From a virus: a DNA stretch of 27,220 nt. The notes beneath the pieces are model-generated. The model did not search any database, was not told the DNA's origin, and saw nothing but the letters and a program-made list of their open reading frames with translations. Made by a program: the position numbers and the translations under genes. The stretch is taken from positions 1 to 27,220 of IMG/VR virus record IMGVR_UViG_3300035698_010890. One strand, given 5' to 3'. Positions 1-4,903 of this stretch are shown here, piece after piece (the stretch's first letter is position 1; the number at the start of each line of letters is the position of its first letter).

Positions 1-137
1 ACGATAAAATGCTCCTGTTCTTTTGTTGCGTACTTCTGGAGCAACGAAAGGACGTCGGTAGGTTGGACTATTTTCACGACTGGATTCCCCCGCTCCATTG
101 CCCATAATTCCCGAAGGAGTTCTTGTTTCCTGCTCAT
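1..137 (-). CDS. RadC-like JAB-domain protein, N-terminal part (cut by window edge)
   Basis: The reading frame runs leftward from an ATG at 137 and is still open at base 1, giving 45 visible residues. After a short basic-acidic leader comes VVKIVQPTDVLSLLQKY and then KEQEHFIV. This matches the opening of the RadC/JAB (MPN+ metalloprotease-fold) domain, where an 'I.sPedv..ll' segment is followed by 'dqEhF.vl.L'. The metal-binding HxH...D motif would lie beyond the window and cannot be checked. RadC-like proteins are common in phages and mobile elements. A DNA-repair role is traditionally assigned to the family but is poorly supported. The start overlaps the stop of the upstream 116-aa gene (ATGA), so it is probably translated by coupling as the last visible gene of the leftward replication block. 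The family call rests on about 25 residues. Confidence 0.6.
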   Translation of the reverse strand, partial: MSRKQELLRELWAMERGNPVVKIVQPTDVLSLLQKYATKEQEHFI

Positions 138-484
138 GCCCAACCCCATGACGGCCACTCCTGATCTTCTTCGGCTGCACATATCAGTTCGTCAACGTGC
201 TCGTCCGAATCCGGTTCGCACAAACGCGGATTCCCCTCACGAATCGGAACTCCATCGTCTACCCGCACAGAGGCAACCTTCCCCTTGTCTATTTCAACAT
301 ACACCGGGACGTTGAACGCGAAACAGCCGGAAGGATGTGTTTTGACTTCATCTATCTCGCTGTTTATTAGGCCGATAGTATTATTTATTGCGGCCATAAA
401 CCCCACACAGTTTGATTTTGCGGACGCTATCGTTGCCCGTGCATACCCGTACCCGTGTATCATGTCTTTTTCGTATTGTCCCAT
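134..484 (-). CDS. Hypothetical phage protein, 116 aa
   Basis: I do not recognise this protein. It starts at ATG 484 with GGGAG about 8 bases upstream, and its stop overlaps the start of the RadC-like gene. The N-terminal half (residues about 1-50) is predicted helical, with the segment SNCVGFMAAINNTIGLINSEIDEV. The middle (about 55-80) looks like beta strands, and the C-terminus is acidic and ends in a Trp-rich tail (EWPSWGWA). Two of its three cysteines lie in the N-terminal half with no zinc-ribbon spacing. It is separated from ssb by a 92-base gap holding a GC-rich hairpin. Position suggests an accessory function in the replication/repair block, but nothing in the sequence fixes a role. 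Confidence 0.7.
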   Translation of the reverse strand: MGQYEKDMIHGYGYARATIASAKSNCVGFMAAINNTIGLINSEIDEVKTHPSGCFAFNVPVYVEIDKGKVASVRVDDGVPIREGNPRLCEPDSDEHVDELICAAEEDQEWPSWGWA

Positions 485-550
485 CTTCTTTACTCCCTGC
501 GCCGCATCCCTGTTTCGTGAGACTGCGGTTAAATCGAATGCGAAAGGGCT

Positions 551-568
551 GGGAGCCCGTAGGCTCCC
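551..568 (-). terminator. GC-rich hairpin after ssb, possible weak terminator
   Basis: A perfect 7-bp stem GGGAGCC/GGCTCCC encloses a 4-base loop, 9 bases past the ssb stop codon in the reading direction. On the minus strand it is followed by AGCCCTTTCGC, so there is no real U-run. It may attenuate transcription or protect the 3' end of the ssb message rather than terminate strongly. Confidence 0.35.
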
Positions 569-576
569 CGTCCTCC

Positions 577-864
577 TTACCTTTGCTGTTGAAACTCTAC
601 ATGCTCGGCAACAATATGCATCCGGTCATATCCTGATACTCTGCCGACTATCCGTATTTGGTGGCCAACCCTTATGGCTTTCCCGCAGGTATCGGCGAGT
701 CGACCGGTTGCCCGGAACGGAACCACTGTTGAGTTGCGCTTGATATCGCCATTTTCTCGATACTCACGCGCGACATCGACCGTGGCACAGTAGAATCCCT
801 CCACGTTCTGCACGTCGATACTGCGTACGGTTCCGTCAATAAGTGTACTGTTCAGGTTGTTCAT
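577..864 (-). CDS. ssb: Short single-stranded DNA-binding protein (SSB-like OB fold)
   Basis: This 95-aa protein opens MNNLNSTLIDGTVRS. It then shows the SSB pattern of beta strands: a first strand ending 'LIDGTVRSIDVQ', a second strand 'YCATVDVAREYR' and a charged loop 'ENGDIKRNSTVVPFRATGRLAD'. It closes with 'IRVGHQIRIVGRVSGY', the usual '.. GdrV.V.Grl' strand of SSB. Start 864 is chosen because AAAGGA lies at normal spacing before it and its ATG overlaps the stop of the upstream gene; a longer frame to 1053 has no SSB-like sequence. It lacks the disordered linker and acidic DDIPF-type tail of bacterial SSB, so it may not recruit host partners in the usual way. By family it would coat single-stranded DNA during phage replication. 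Confidence 0.72.
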   Translation of the reverse strand: MNNLNSTLIDGTVRSIDVQNVEGFYCATVDVAREYRENGDIKRNSTVVPFRATGRLADTCGKAIRVGHQIRIVGRVSGYDRMHIVAEHVEFQQQR

Positions 865-1139
865 TTTGTTCCTTTCCCGGATTGATCGAATATGATGCTT
901 TTCGTTCCGTAATCCTGCCGGACACGCCCGAGATATACGGGCGGACGGGTTCCATTGCTCCCGCCCTGCATATAGATATCGAACACATCGAACTCGCCAG
1001 AGTCGCCCATCGCATAGCCATGTACGGAGACTCCCGCGTTCCAACCGTTGCACGTGGTACGCAACCCACTATTTCGGGAACCTATGCGAGTGGCTTGCGT
1101 TTTTGCCTGCCCGGATATGGTGCCGTAGAACCGCACCAT
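861..1139 (-). CDS. Conserved-looking phage protein of unknown function, 92 aa
   Basis: The gene starts at ATG 1139, one base after the clamp gene stop, and its stop overlaps the ssb start, so it is embedded in the leftward operon. The protein opens MVRFYGTISGQAKTQATRIG and continues with a Gly/Ser-rich stretch (SGLRTTCNGWNAGVSVHGYA). It then has 'EFDVFDIYMQGGSNGTRP' and a C-terminal strand 'PVYLGRV'. From memory, small phage proteins with a similar 'GQA.T.ATR.G...SG......GW..GV.V' pattern occur widely next to replication genes, but I cannot verify this here and no function is known to me. The make-up suggests a compact all-beta protein. Operon position between a clamp and an SSB hints at a replication-associated role. 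Confidence 0.7.
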   Translation of the reverse strand: MVRFYGTISGQAKTQATRIGSRNSGLRTTCNGWNAGVSVHGYAMGDSGEFDVFDIYMQGGSNGTRPPVYLGRVRQDYGTKSIIFDQSGKGTK

Positions 1140-1140
1140 A

Positions 1141-1788
1141 CTAATATCCCGCTCCCGCGATTACGGCGAATAAATATTTATCGTCGGACGTAAATATTGC
1201 CGTCCCGCATTTTTCCGGGTCGGTCGCCATTGTCCAGATATTACCCATGAGACCATAGACAAAGTCAACGTTGAATACGGTTTGTTTTTTGCCGTCCGAT
1301 AGTCGCATGGATTCTATGGCGATCGCAGCACAGATTTGGCCAACTTGCACGCCAATATTCTTCTTCGTTCCTGTAAGGTCGAAAGAATATGATTCGTGTA
1401 TCATCGATAGAGTGACTCCTCTATCGTCGCCGTTTCCGGTTTGTCCCCGGTCAAGAAACGGCGCGCAGTCATCAGGGATAACCCGTCGCCAATTCGGAAA
1501 TTCTCCGCCCGTATCAACGGGCTGTAAAAATCCGTGTCCTTTGTTTGCCTTTATGTAGCTATACATGCCGGGGACGACTTCAATATCCATATTTGCAGTG
1601 TGGAGCCTGCGCCCGTCCGTACCTATGATGATTGTCTGTCCGTCGTTCTTTTCGACGCAAAGAGCCGTCATAAAGTACCGAGTTTCATCATCAGAAACGG
1701 CGCGATTCACGAATTCAATCCGTGCCACGTCTTTGCCGAGGATAGTTGCCGTAGTCCGTTCCGTGTCAATCTTATGTGTAATACTCAT
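1141..1788 (-). CDS. Half-size DnaN-like sliding clamp (beta-clamp domains 2-3)
   Basis: This is a 215-aa protein. Residues about 21-64 carry the signature of the middle domain of bacterial DnaN: 'RAVSDDETRYFMTALCVE' then 'IIIGTDGRRLH' (compare vs.de.RyfL.gv.. and lvATDGhRLa). Residues 97-105 (FPNWRRVIP) match the 'FPdy.rviP' that ends that domain. The C-terminal part, with 'FNVDFVYGLMG' and the final 'AIFTSDDKYLFAVI', resembles the last clamp domain before the terminal '.viMP'. Domain 1 of a 360-370 aa bacterial clamp is missing, so the ring would have to form from more subunits or be used differently. The start at 1788 is chosen because GGGAG lies 8 bases upstream; the frame extends to 1878 only through a structured leader. 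Expected role: DNA polymerase processivity factor. The family call is inferred from motifs only. Confidence 0.62.
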   Translation of the reverse strand: MSITHKIDTERTTATILGKDVARIEFVNRAVSDDETRYFMTALCVEKNDGQTIIIGTDGRRLHTANMDIEVVPGMYSYIKANKGHGFLQPVDTGGEFPNWRRVIPDDCAPFLDRGQTGNGDDRGVTLSMIHESYSFDLTGTKKNIGVQVGQICAAIAIESMRLSDGKKQTVFNVDFVYGLMGNIWTMATDPEKCGTAIFTSDDKYLFAVIAGAGY

Positions 1789-1810
1789 GTAGTACACTCC
1801 CATAGTGTGA

Positions 1811-1878
1811 TTTTTCCCGCATACGCGGGGATGGCGTGCGTGGGATTCGGACCCATGCGCACGCCGTTGACACGTCAA
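1811..1878 (-). other. Structured leader: three inverted repeats ahead of the clamp gene
   Basis: In plus-strand coordinates the hairpins are as follows. First, CCCGC 1816-1820 pairs with GCGGG 1825-1829, extendable by two pairs. Second, GGCGTGCG 1833-1840 pairs with CGCACGCC 1858-1865, continued after a 2-base bulge by TGGG/CCCA around a 7-base loop. Third, TTGAC 1867-1871 pairs with GTCAA 1874-1878, overlapping the stop codon of the upstream gene. In the reading direction the RNA would start at the stop of the 63-aa gene and end about 22 bases before the clamp start. The first hairpin with its flanks resembles a single type I-E CRISPR repeat. The loop of the second resembles a tRNA T-loop. 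No T-run follows on either strand, so these are not ordinary terminators. Confidence 0.55.
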
Positions 1879-2066
1879 TTAGCAGAGACGCCAGAATAAT
1901 GAGACATTACCGCGCTCGATGTCATTACGTAGATAGCCATTGCGTCATGCCGGACGGTCTCAATCTTCAGTCCATACCAGTCGGCCAATAGTTGTAAATC
2001 GGTATCGATTGTTTCAGTCGTCGAGTGGTACACTGCTAACATGAGCCGTGAATAGTATTCAGACAT
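1875..2066 (-). CDS. Small hypothetical protein, 63 aa, first gene of leftward operon
   Basis: It starts at ATG 2066, with GGAG 9 bases upstream (CTGGAGCAAATACA); an in-frame ATG at 2123 lies inside the probable 5' leader. The protein opens MSEYYSRLMLAVYHSTTETIDTD and continues 'LQLLADWYGLKIETVRHDAMAIYVM'. The segment LQLLADWYGLKIETVRHD could be a short helix-turn-helix-like element, but this is weak. It is the first gene behind the promoter at 2151-2179, which is where phages often place small regulators or host-takeover proteins. I do not recognise the family. Confidence 0.6.
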   Translation of the reverse strand: MSEYYSRLMLAVYHSTTETIDTDLQLLADWYGLKIETVRHDAMAIYVMTSSAVMSHYSGVSAN

Positions 2067-2150
2067 TGTATTTGCTCCAGTATTGTGATTCCCTTCCCTT
2101 GTAGCTACGATGTAACGATGCATTACACTGCTATAGCCTATGTTGATATA

Positions 2151-2179
2151 AAGATATCACGGCATAGAGATAGCGTCAA
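2151..2179 (-). promoter_or_regulatory. Sigma70-type promoter for the leftward replication block
   Basis: Read on the minus strand, TTGACG (2179-2174) is followed after 17 bases by TATCTT (2156-2151). The -35 matches the consensus at 5 of 6 positions and the -10 at 4 of 6, with optimal spacing. Transcription would start near 2145 and give a leader of about 80 bases before the 63-aa gene. Confidence 0.65.
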
Positions 2180-2206
2180 GCATAATCGTAGCGATAGGGC
2201 ATAGAT

Positions 2207-2246
2207 ACAGTATCCATACTGTGTGTATAGGGTATGCATACTGTAT
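2207..2246. promoter_or_regulatory. Operator-like palindromes in the divergent intergenic region
   Basis: ACAGTAT-CC-ATACTGT (2207-2222) is a perfect 7-bp inverted repeat. Just to its right are TATAGGGTATG (2226-2236), the palindrome GTATGCATAC (2232-2241) and ATACTGTAT (2238-2246). The last element recurs at 2922-2930 and TATAGGGTATG recurs in the array at 2952-2995, so the same DNA-binding protein may bind on both sides of the gene at 2349. The site lies between the leftward promoter and the start of that gene. Confidence 0.5.
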
Positions 2247-2348
2247 ATAGAAGAGACTGGAGTCGACCGGGAGCCGTGAATCATTTTCACTACTCTCCGG
2301 TAAATGCAGTAAGCTGTTCCCAGCTAAAGAGTTAAAGAGGAGCGAACC

Positions 2349-2879
2349 ATGTCAGAACAACCCGTATCTGATCGCATGAAAGCGGTAGCCGCTGACTTCC
2401 TGAGCCGTGATAAAAGCACCTACCTTAATATGACTAAGTCTGTAGCAAGACACTACAATCGGAAAGATAGAAACGGCGCTTCCTCTCAGGCCTGTATTCT
2501 AAATAAGCACGTCGGTTTCAGAAACTACGTCGAGGATCTGGCCGAGAGTCTGGGCGTTGGGTTGAAGGTTCGATTGACCATAGCCGGCAAGGCCGCCCAA
2601 GGCAATATTGTACCGAAAACGACAAAACGGGTGTATAAACTCGACAAAAGCACCAAAAAGCTAGTACAAACCTCCAAAATAGTAATCGAAACAGAGCCGA
2701 GAGTATCCGAGCGGTTAAAGGCCCTGGAGTATGTAAACCGGACCACAGGGCATGAGGAGCTTGTCAAAGAGGCGATGTTAGACGCTCGGCGGAGCCTTGA
2801 AGACATGTATAATGAGCAGTTGAGCGGTGAGGCTATGGCTGCAGTTGAGCAGGCAATCGACACGGCGACGCGGGAATGA
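2349..2879 (+). CDS. Probable terminase small subunit (DNA-binding packaging protein)
   Basis: The gene encodes 176 aa. It starts at ATG 2349 with AGAGGAG at good spacing. Residues about 5-60 look like a helix-turn-helix region: 'RMKAVAADFLSRDKSTYLNMTKSVARHYN', then 'SSQACILNKHVGFRNYVEDLAESLG'. This recalls terS proteins, where an 'aF...Yl...n.t.AA' helix pair is followed by 'l.n..f..yi..l.e..g'. Residues 115-135 contain 'RVSERLKALEYVNRTTGHE', like the '.ad.lkAle...k..g' segment common in phage small terminases, and the C-terminus is helical and acidic. The gene lies upstream of the large terminase but about 3.2 kb away. By family it would bind a pac/cos site and load the large subunit; the flanking repeats are obvious candidate sites. 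A transcription regulator is the main alternative. Confidence 0.5.
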   Translation: MSEQPVSDRMKAVAADFLSRDKSTYLNMTKSVARHYNRKDRNGASSQACILNKHVGFRNYVEDLAESLGVGLKVRLTIAGKAAQGNIVPKTTKRVYKLDKSTKKLVQTSKIVIETEPRVSERLKALEYVNRTTGHEELVKEAMLDARRSLEDMYNEQLSGEAMAAVEQAIDTATRE

Positions 2880-2951
2880 GTCACCCACGGCCTATGAATT
2901 CGCATATTCCCTTCTATCCATATACTGTATACATGGCGTAATTGAGTCGCT

Positions 2952-2995
2952 TATACCCTATGTATAGGGTATGTATAGGGTATCCATAGGGTATT
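2952..2995. repeat. Four contiguous 11-bp iteron-like repeats
   Basis: The units are TATACCCTATG (2952-2962, inverted), TATAGGGTATG (2963-2973), TATAGGGTATC (2974-2984) and CATAGGGTATT (2985-2995). A further GGGTAT follows at 2996-3001. Their spacing is exactly 11 bp, close to one helical turn, so proteins bound to each unit would line up on one face. The first two units form the perfect inverted repeat ACCCTAT-GT-ATAGGGT. A single identical unit lies upstream of the neighbouring gene at 2226-2236. Possible roles are terS binding (pac/cosB-like), replication iterons or operators. Confidence 0.7.
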
Positions 2996-3178
2996 GGGTA
3001 TTTCCCCCGTGCGGAGCCGTGAATACAAACACGCATGCCTGCCTTTACACTCGGTTTACACAGCACTTGCCATGTACTCGCACACACACGACCTATACAC
3101 GCACGAATGCCGTCATATAGGTAGCCACACGCAGCACGCGCCACCCCACCAAAACACGCGACAGGGGGCACCGGGACA

Positions 3179-3221
3179 GGGGGGAAGCCCCTCGTCTCCA
3201 GTTTCATCTAACCCCCTTTTT
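3179..3221 (+). terminator. Possible terminator upstream of the small-gene operon
   Basis: A G6 run (3179-3184) can pair either locally with CCCC (3188-3191) or with CCCCC (3212-3216). The latter is followed directly by TTTTT (3217-3221). Both stems are short, and the larger loop is about 28 bases, so strength is uncertain. It would insulate the downstream promoter from the gene at 2349. Confidence 0.3.
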
Positions 3222-3252
3222 GATCGAAAGAATATTTTTAAAACAGGAACCC

Positions 3253-3286
3253 TTGCTATGGGTGTATTATGGTAGTAGTATATAAT
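3253..3286 (+). promoter_or_regulatory. Candidate promoter for the rightward operon
   Basis: TTGCTA (3253-3258) is followed after 17 bases by TAGTAT (3276-3281), and a consensus TATAAT lies at 3281-3286 within a run of A/T. It is the only AT-rich promoter-like stretch before the long co-directional gene block starting at 3311. The exact -10 cannot be decided by eye. Confidence 0.4.
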
Positions 3287-3310
3287 TATATTATATAGAG
3301 GGGTGAATGG

Positions 3311-3556
3311 ATGAGTGTTGAGTCTGAGAAGGTGCGAGAAGAGTTGGCGGATTATGCGCATAGGACTTGGTCTGGATGGATGAATCATCTGTTTAGCAAG
3401 TCTCACGCGAATGGAGATGGGACTGTGACTATTCCTGCGGAACAGGTTGTCCGGTGGCGGAGGCAGATGGAGACGGAATACCAGGATTTGCCTGGGGAGG
3501 AGAAGTTAAGTGACGGGGATGAGGCTGACGAGATATTAGGGATTATAGGGAAGTGA
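3311..3556 (+). CDS. Small phage protein with RyR-like motif, 81 aa
   Basis: ATG 3311 is preceded by GAGGGG. The protein has 'LADYAHRTWSGWMNHLF' near the N-terminus, 'VTIPAEQVVRWRRQMETEYQDLPGEEK' in the middle and 'SDGDEADEILGII' at the end. The ending resembles the RyR domain pattern 'PY.dLPe.eKe.Dr..a...l..i', preceded in that family by a helix containing a conserved His and Trp. Here H17 and the W20/W23 pair fill that place. Small phage proteins of this kind are familiar but, to my knowledge, have no assigned function. It opens the plus-strand small-gene block, and its stop overlaps the GTG start of the next gene (GTGA). Confidence 0.7.
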   Translation: MSVESEKVREELADYAHRTWSGWMNHLFSKSHANGDGTVTIPAEQVVRWRRQMETEYQDLPGEEKLSDGDEADEILGIIGK

Positions 3557-3759
3557 ACCTCCCTTGGGACGCGGTATTAGCCAGGGCGCCTATTTGTCCC
3601 AATGACAAGACGGCTCTGGAAATGGGGTTTACTGTTGAGAGGGGTGAGCGGGTGTATTTGCAATCGTATTGGATGTGTAGTGGATGCGGGCTACGCTATA
3701 CTACGGACTTGATGGCTGCGGGTAATGAGAGGGCGAGGAATGGCGTTGACCCTATCTGA
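3553..3759 (+). CDS. Small Cys-rich (zinc-ribbon-like) protein, 68 aa
   Basis: A GTG start at 3553 overlaps the TGA of the previous gene, with AGGGA just upstream. The protein has one Cys-Pro near residue 15 (ICPNDKTALEMG) and a CxxCG knuckle later (WMCSGCGLRYTTDL). A fourth ligand is not obvious; Asp or His near the first Cys could serve. This would be a small treble-clef or ribbon protein of unknown role. The next gene begins within its last 20 bases. Confidence 0.6.
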   Translation: MNLPWDAVLARAPICPNDKTALEMGFTVERGERVYLQSYWMCSGCGLRYTTDLMAAGNERARNGVDPI

Positions 3760-3937
3760 AGTAGATCATCGAGAAGAGGCGTGTGAGGTTTGTGGTAAAA
3801 TGGCTATTGTTCACTCTACGCCGGCATATGGAGAGCGGTTGAAAATGTGCGATGGATGTAGGTTGTTATTGTATGGTGAAGGGATGGTCGGGCCAAAGGG
3901 TTTCTTTGGTTTTGATGCATTCGGTTCAGTGATATGA
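3740..3937 (+). CDS. Small zinc-finger-like protein, 65 aa
   Basis: I place the start at ATG 3740, with GAGAGG 8 bases upstream, rather than at ATG 3725. The protein carries CEVCG at about residues 15-19 and MCDGCR at about 36-41. That is a classic CxxC...CxxC four-cysteine zinc site separated by about 20 residues. The C-terminus (GPKGFFGFDAFG) is Gly/Phe-rich. Its stop overlaps the ATG of the next gene. Function is unknown; such tiny zinc proteins are frequent in phage accessory operons. Confidence 0.62.
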   Translation: MALTLSEVDHREEACEVCGKMAIVHSTPAYGERLKMCDGCRLLLYGEGMVGPKGFFGFDAFGSVI

Positions 3938-4161
3938 GGATCGATGTAAAGCGTCGATGTCGGGCCTGCGGCGCCGTATTGATAACGACGATGGAAGTGG
4001 ACACGTTGGCTTTTCCTAGACCTGGGCTGGCTGAGTTATCAGCGATGGGCGAGGTTGGGTTTGGTCCACATAACTGTAAGAAGGATGGAAGCGTAGTGGG
4101 GCTGGTGGAGCCGGTGAGCGCGATGAGAGTAGCAGAAGGAGAGAAAGGTTATGACGGATAG
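3934..4161 (+). CDS. Small Cys-containing hypothetical protein, 75 aa
   Basis: It starts at the ATG that overlaps the previous stop (ATGA). The N-terminus has RRCRACGAVL, a CxxC knuckle, and a later GPHNCKKDG supplies a possible His/Cys pair, so a zinc site CxxC...HxxC/HxC is conceivable. The rest is not recognisable. The last 11 bases overlap the start of the coiled-coil gene, implying translational coupling. Confidence 0.6.
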   Translation: MRIDVKRRCRACGAVLITTMEVDTLAFPRPGLAELSAMGEVGFGPHNCKKDGSVVGLVEPVSAMRVAEGEKGYDG

Positions 4162-4903
4162 AAAGGCGAGAAACGGGTTGGATATTCTGGAAAATCGGTT
4201 TGAGGGGCACTTGTGTGATTCCTCCGTTCACCAGAATACGAGAACGATTCTTGACCGGATTGAACATCTTGAAAGCAAAATATCGACTGGGCAGCACAGC
4301 CCAACATTGTTTGAGGTGGGGCAACTACGCTCGAGGCTTTCTGTGCTTGAGACTACAATTCACGAAGAGGATAACCCGGGCATTATGTCACAGAAAGAGG
4401 TAAACCACGGGCTCAATGGGCAGATTGCGCGTCTCAGAAAACAACTCGCGGAACTCAGGAATGGTTTCCTGGAAACTCGAGAAGAAGACGACTATGCAGA
4501 CATCCAGGAACGACTAACCCACGTTGAGGCTGTATTGGCACGACCCGATAAGCCTGAACATCAGACGGCTAATGATTGCCGGGAACTGGACAGGCAAATC
4601 GAGAAGTTCGCCGAAGACATGACTAATCGATGGTATACCTACTCCGGCCATCTTGCAGGGGTAGTGCGTGACGTTCTCGAGGCCGGAGACAGCGGATGGA
4701 TTCGCGGTGAAGGCTGGAAAATTATCCTCGATAAAGGTGTCGATATTGCCGATGTAATCGATTCGATCAATGAGCACCTGAAAGTCGATCTGCCGGATAG
4801 CGATGATACAATGGCGATGGACCTTTCCGGATATTCTGGCGTTGTGAGTCCGGATTCCGTGCTGGAGCTAAAACCAGATGGCAACATCGGTATAGAAACG
4901 TGA
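4151..4903 (+). CDS. Acidic coiled-coil protein of unknown function, 250 aa
   Basis: ATG 4151 is preceded by AAGGAGAGAAAGG. Residues about 30-155 show repeated heptad-like patterns (TILDRIEHLESKIS; QLRSRLSVLETTI; QIARLRKQLAELRNGF; DIQERLTHVEAVLAR; LDRQIEKFAEDM), so a long coiled coil is likely. The segment 160-215 (WYTYSGHLAGVVRDVLEAG...DIADVIDSINEHLKVD) may fold as a small helical domain. The C-terminal tail is acidic and probably flexible. There is no signal peptide or membrane span. It could be a structural or scaffolding accessory protein. I do not recognise a family. Confidence 0.75.
   Translation: MTDRKARNGLDILENRFEGHLCDSSVHQNTRTILDRIEHLESKISTGQHSPTLFEVGQLRSRLSVLETTIHEEDNPGIMSQKEVNHGLNGQIARLRKQLAELRNGFLETREEDDYADIQERLTHVEAVLARPDKPEHQTANDCRELDRQIEKFAEDMTNRWYTYSGHLAGVVRDVLEAGDSGWIRGEGWKIILDKGVDIADVIDSINEHLKVDLPDSDDTMAMDLSGYSGVVSPDSVLELKPDGNIGIET

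Larger units (their letters stand above)
2880..3310. other. 430-base non-coding control region
   Basis: I see no credible gene. The open frames here (2914-3207 minus, 2994-3275 plus) have no ribosome binding site and low-complexity translations. The stretch holds ATACTGTAT (2922-2930), the 11-bp repeat array (2952-2995), GGAGCCGTGAAT (3013-3024) and a CA-rich tract from about 3025 to 3180 with little T/A pairing symmetry. It also contains an inverted repeat ACCTATA/TATAGGT (3091-3097 and 3116-3122), a possible terminator near 3180-3221 and an AT-rich promoter zone before the next gene. Confidence 0.6.

Noticed and set aside
865-1053. Longer SSB reading frame starting at 1053
   Set aside because: The extra 63 residues overlap the 92-aa gene, look random and lack a ribosome binding site; ATG 864 has a good one.
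1811-1838. CRISPR array
   Set aside because: Only one repeat-like unit is present, with no second copy or spacer and no cas genes, so it is reported as a solitary element only.
1789-1874. tRNA gene on the minus strand (T-loop-like GTCCGAATC, CTGCTAA resembling a Ser anticodon loop)
   Set aside because: There is no D-arm and no 5' acceptor strand, the anticodon stem does not pair, and the CTGCTAA part belongs to the end of the upstream gene.
1789-1878. Longer clamp reading frame starting at 1878
   Set aside because: The extra 30 codons translate the structured leader; GGGAG before ATG 1788 fixes the start better.
2914-3275. Open frames on both strands in the control region
   Set aside because: They have low-complexity translations, no ribosome binding site, and repeat arrays inside the frames.
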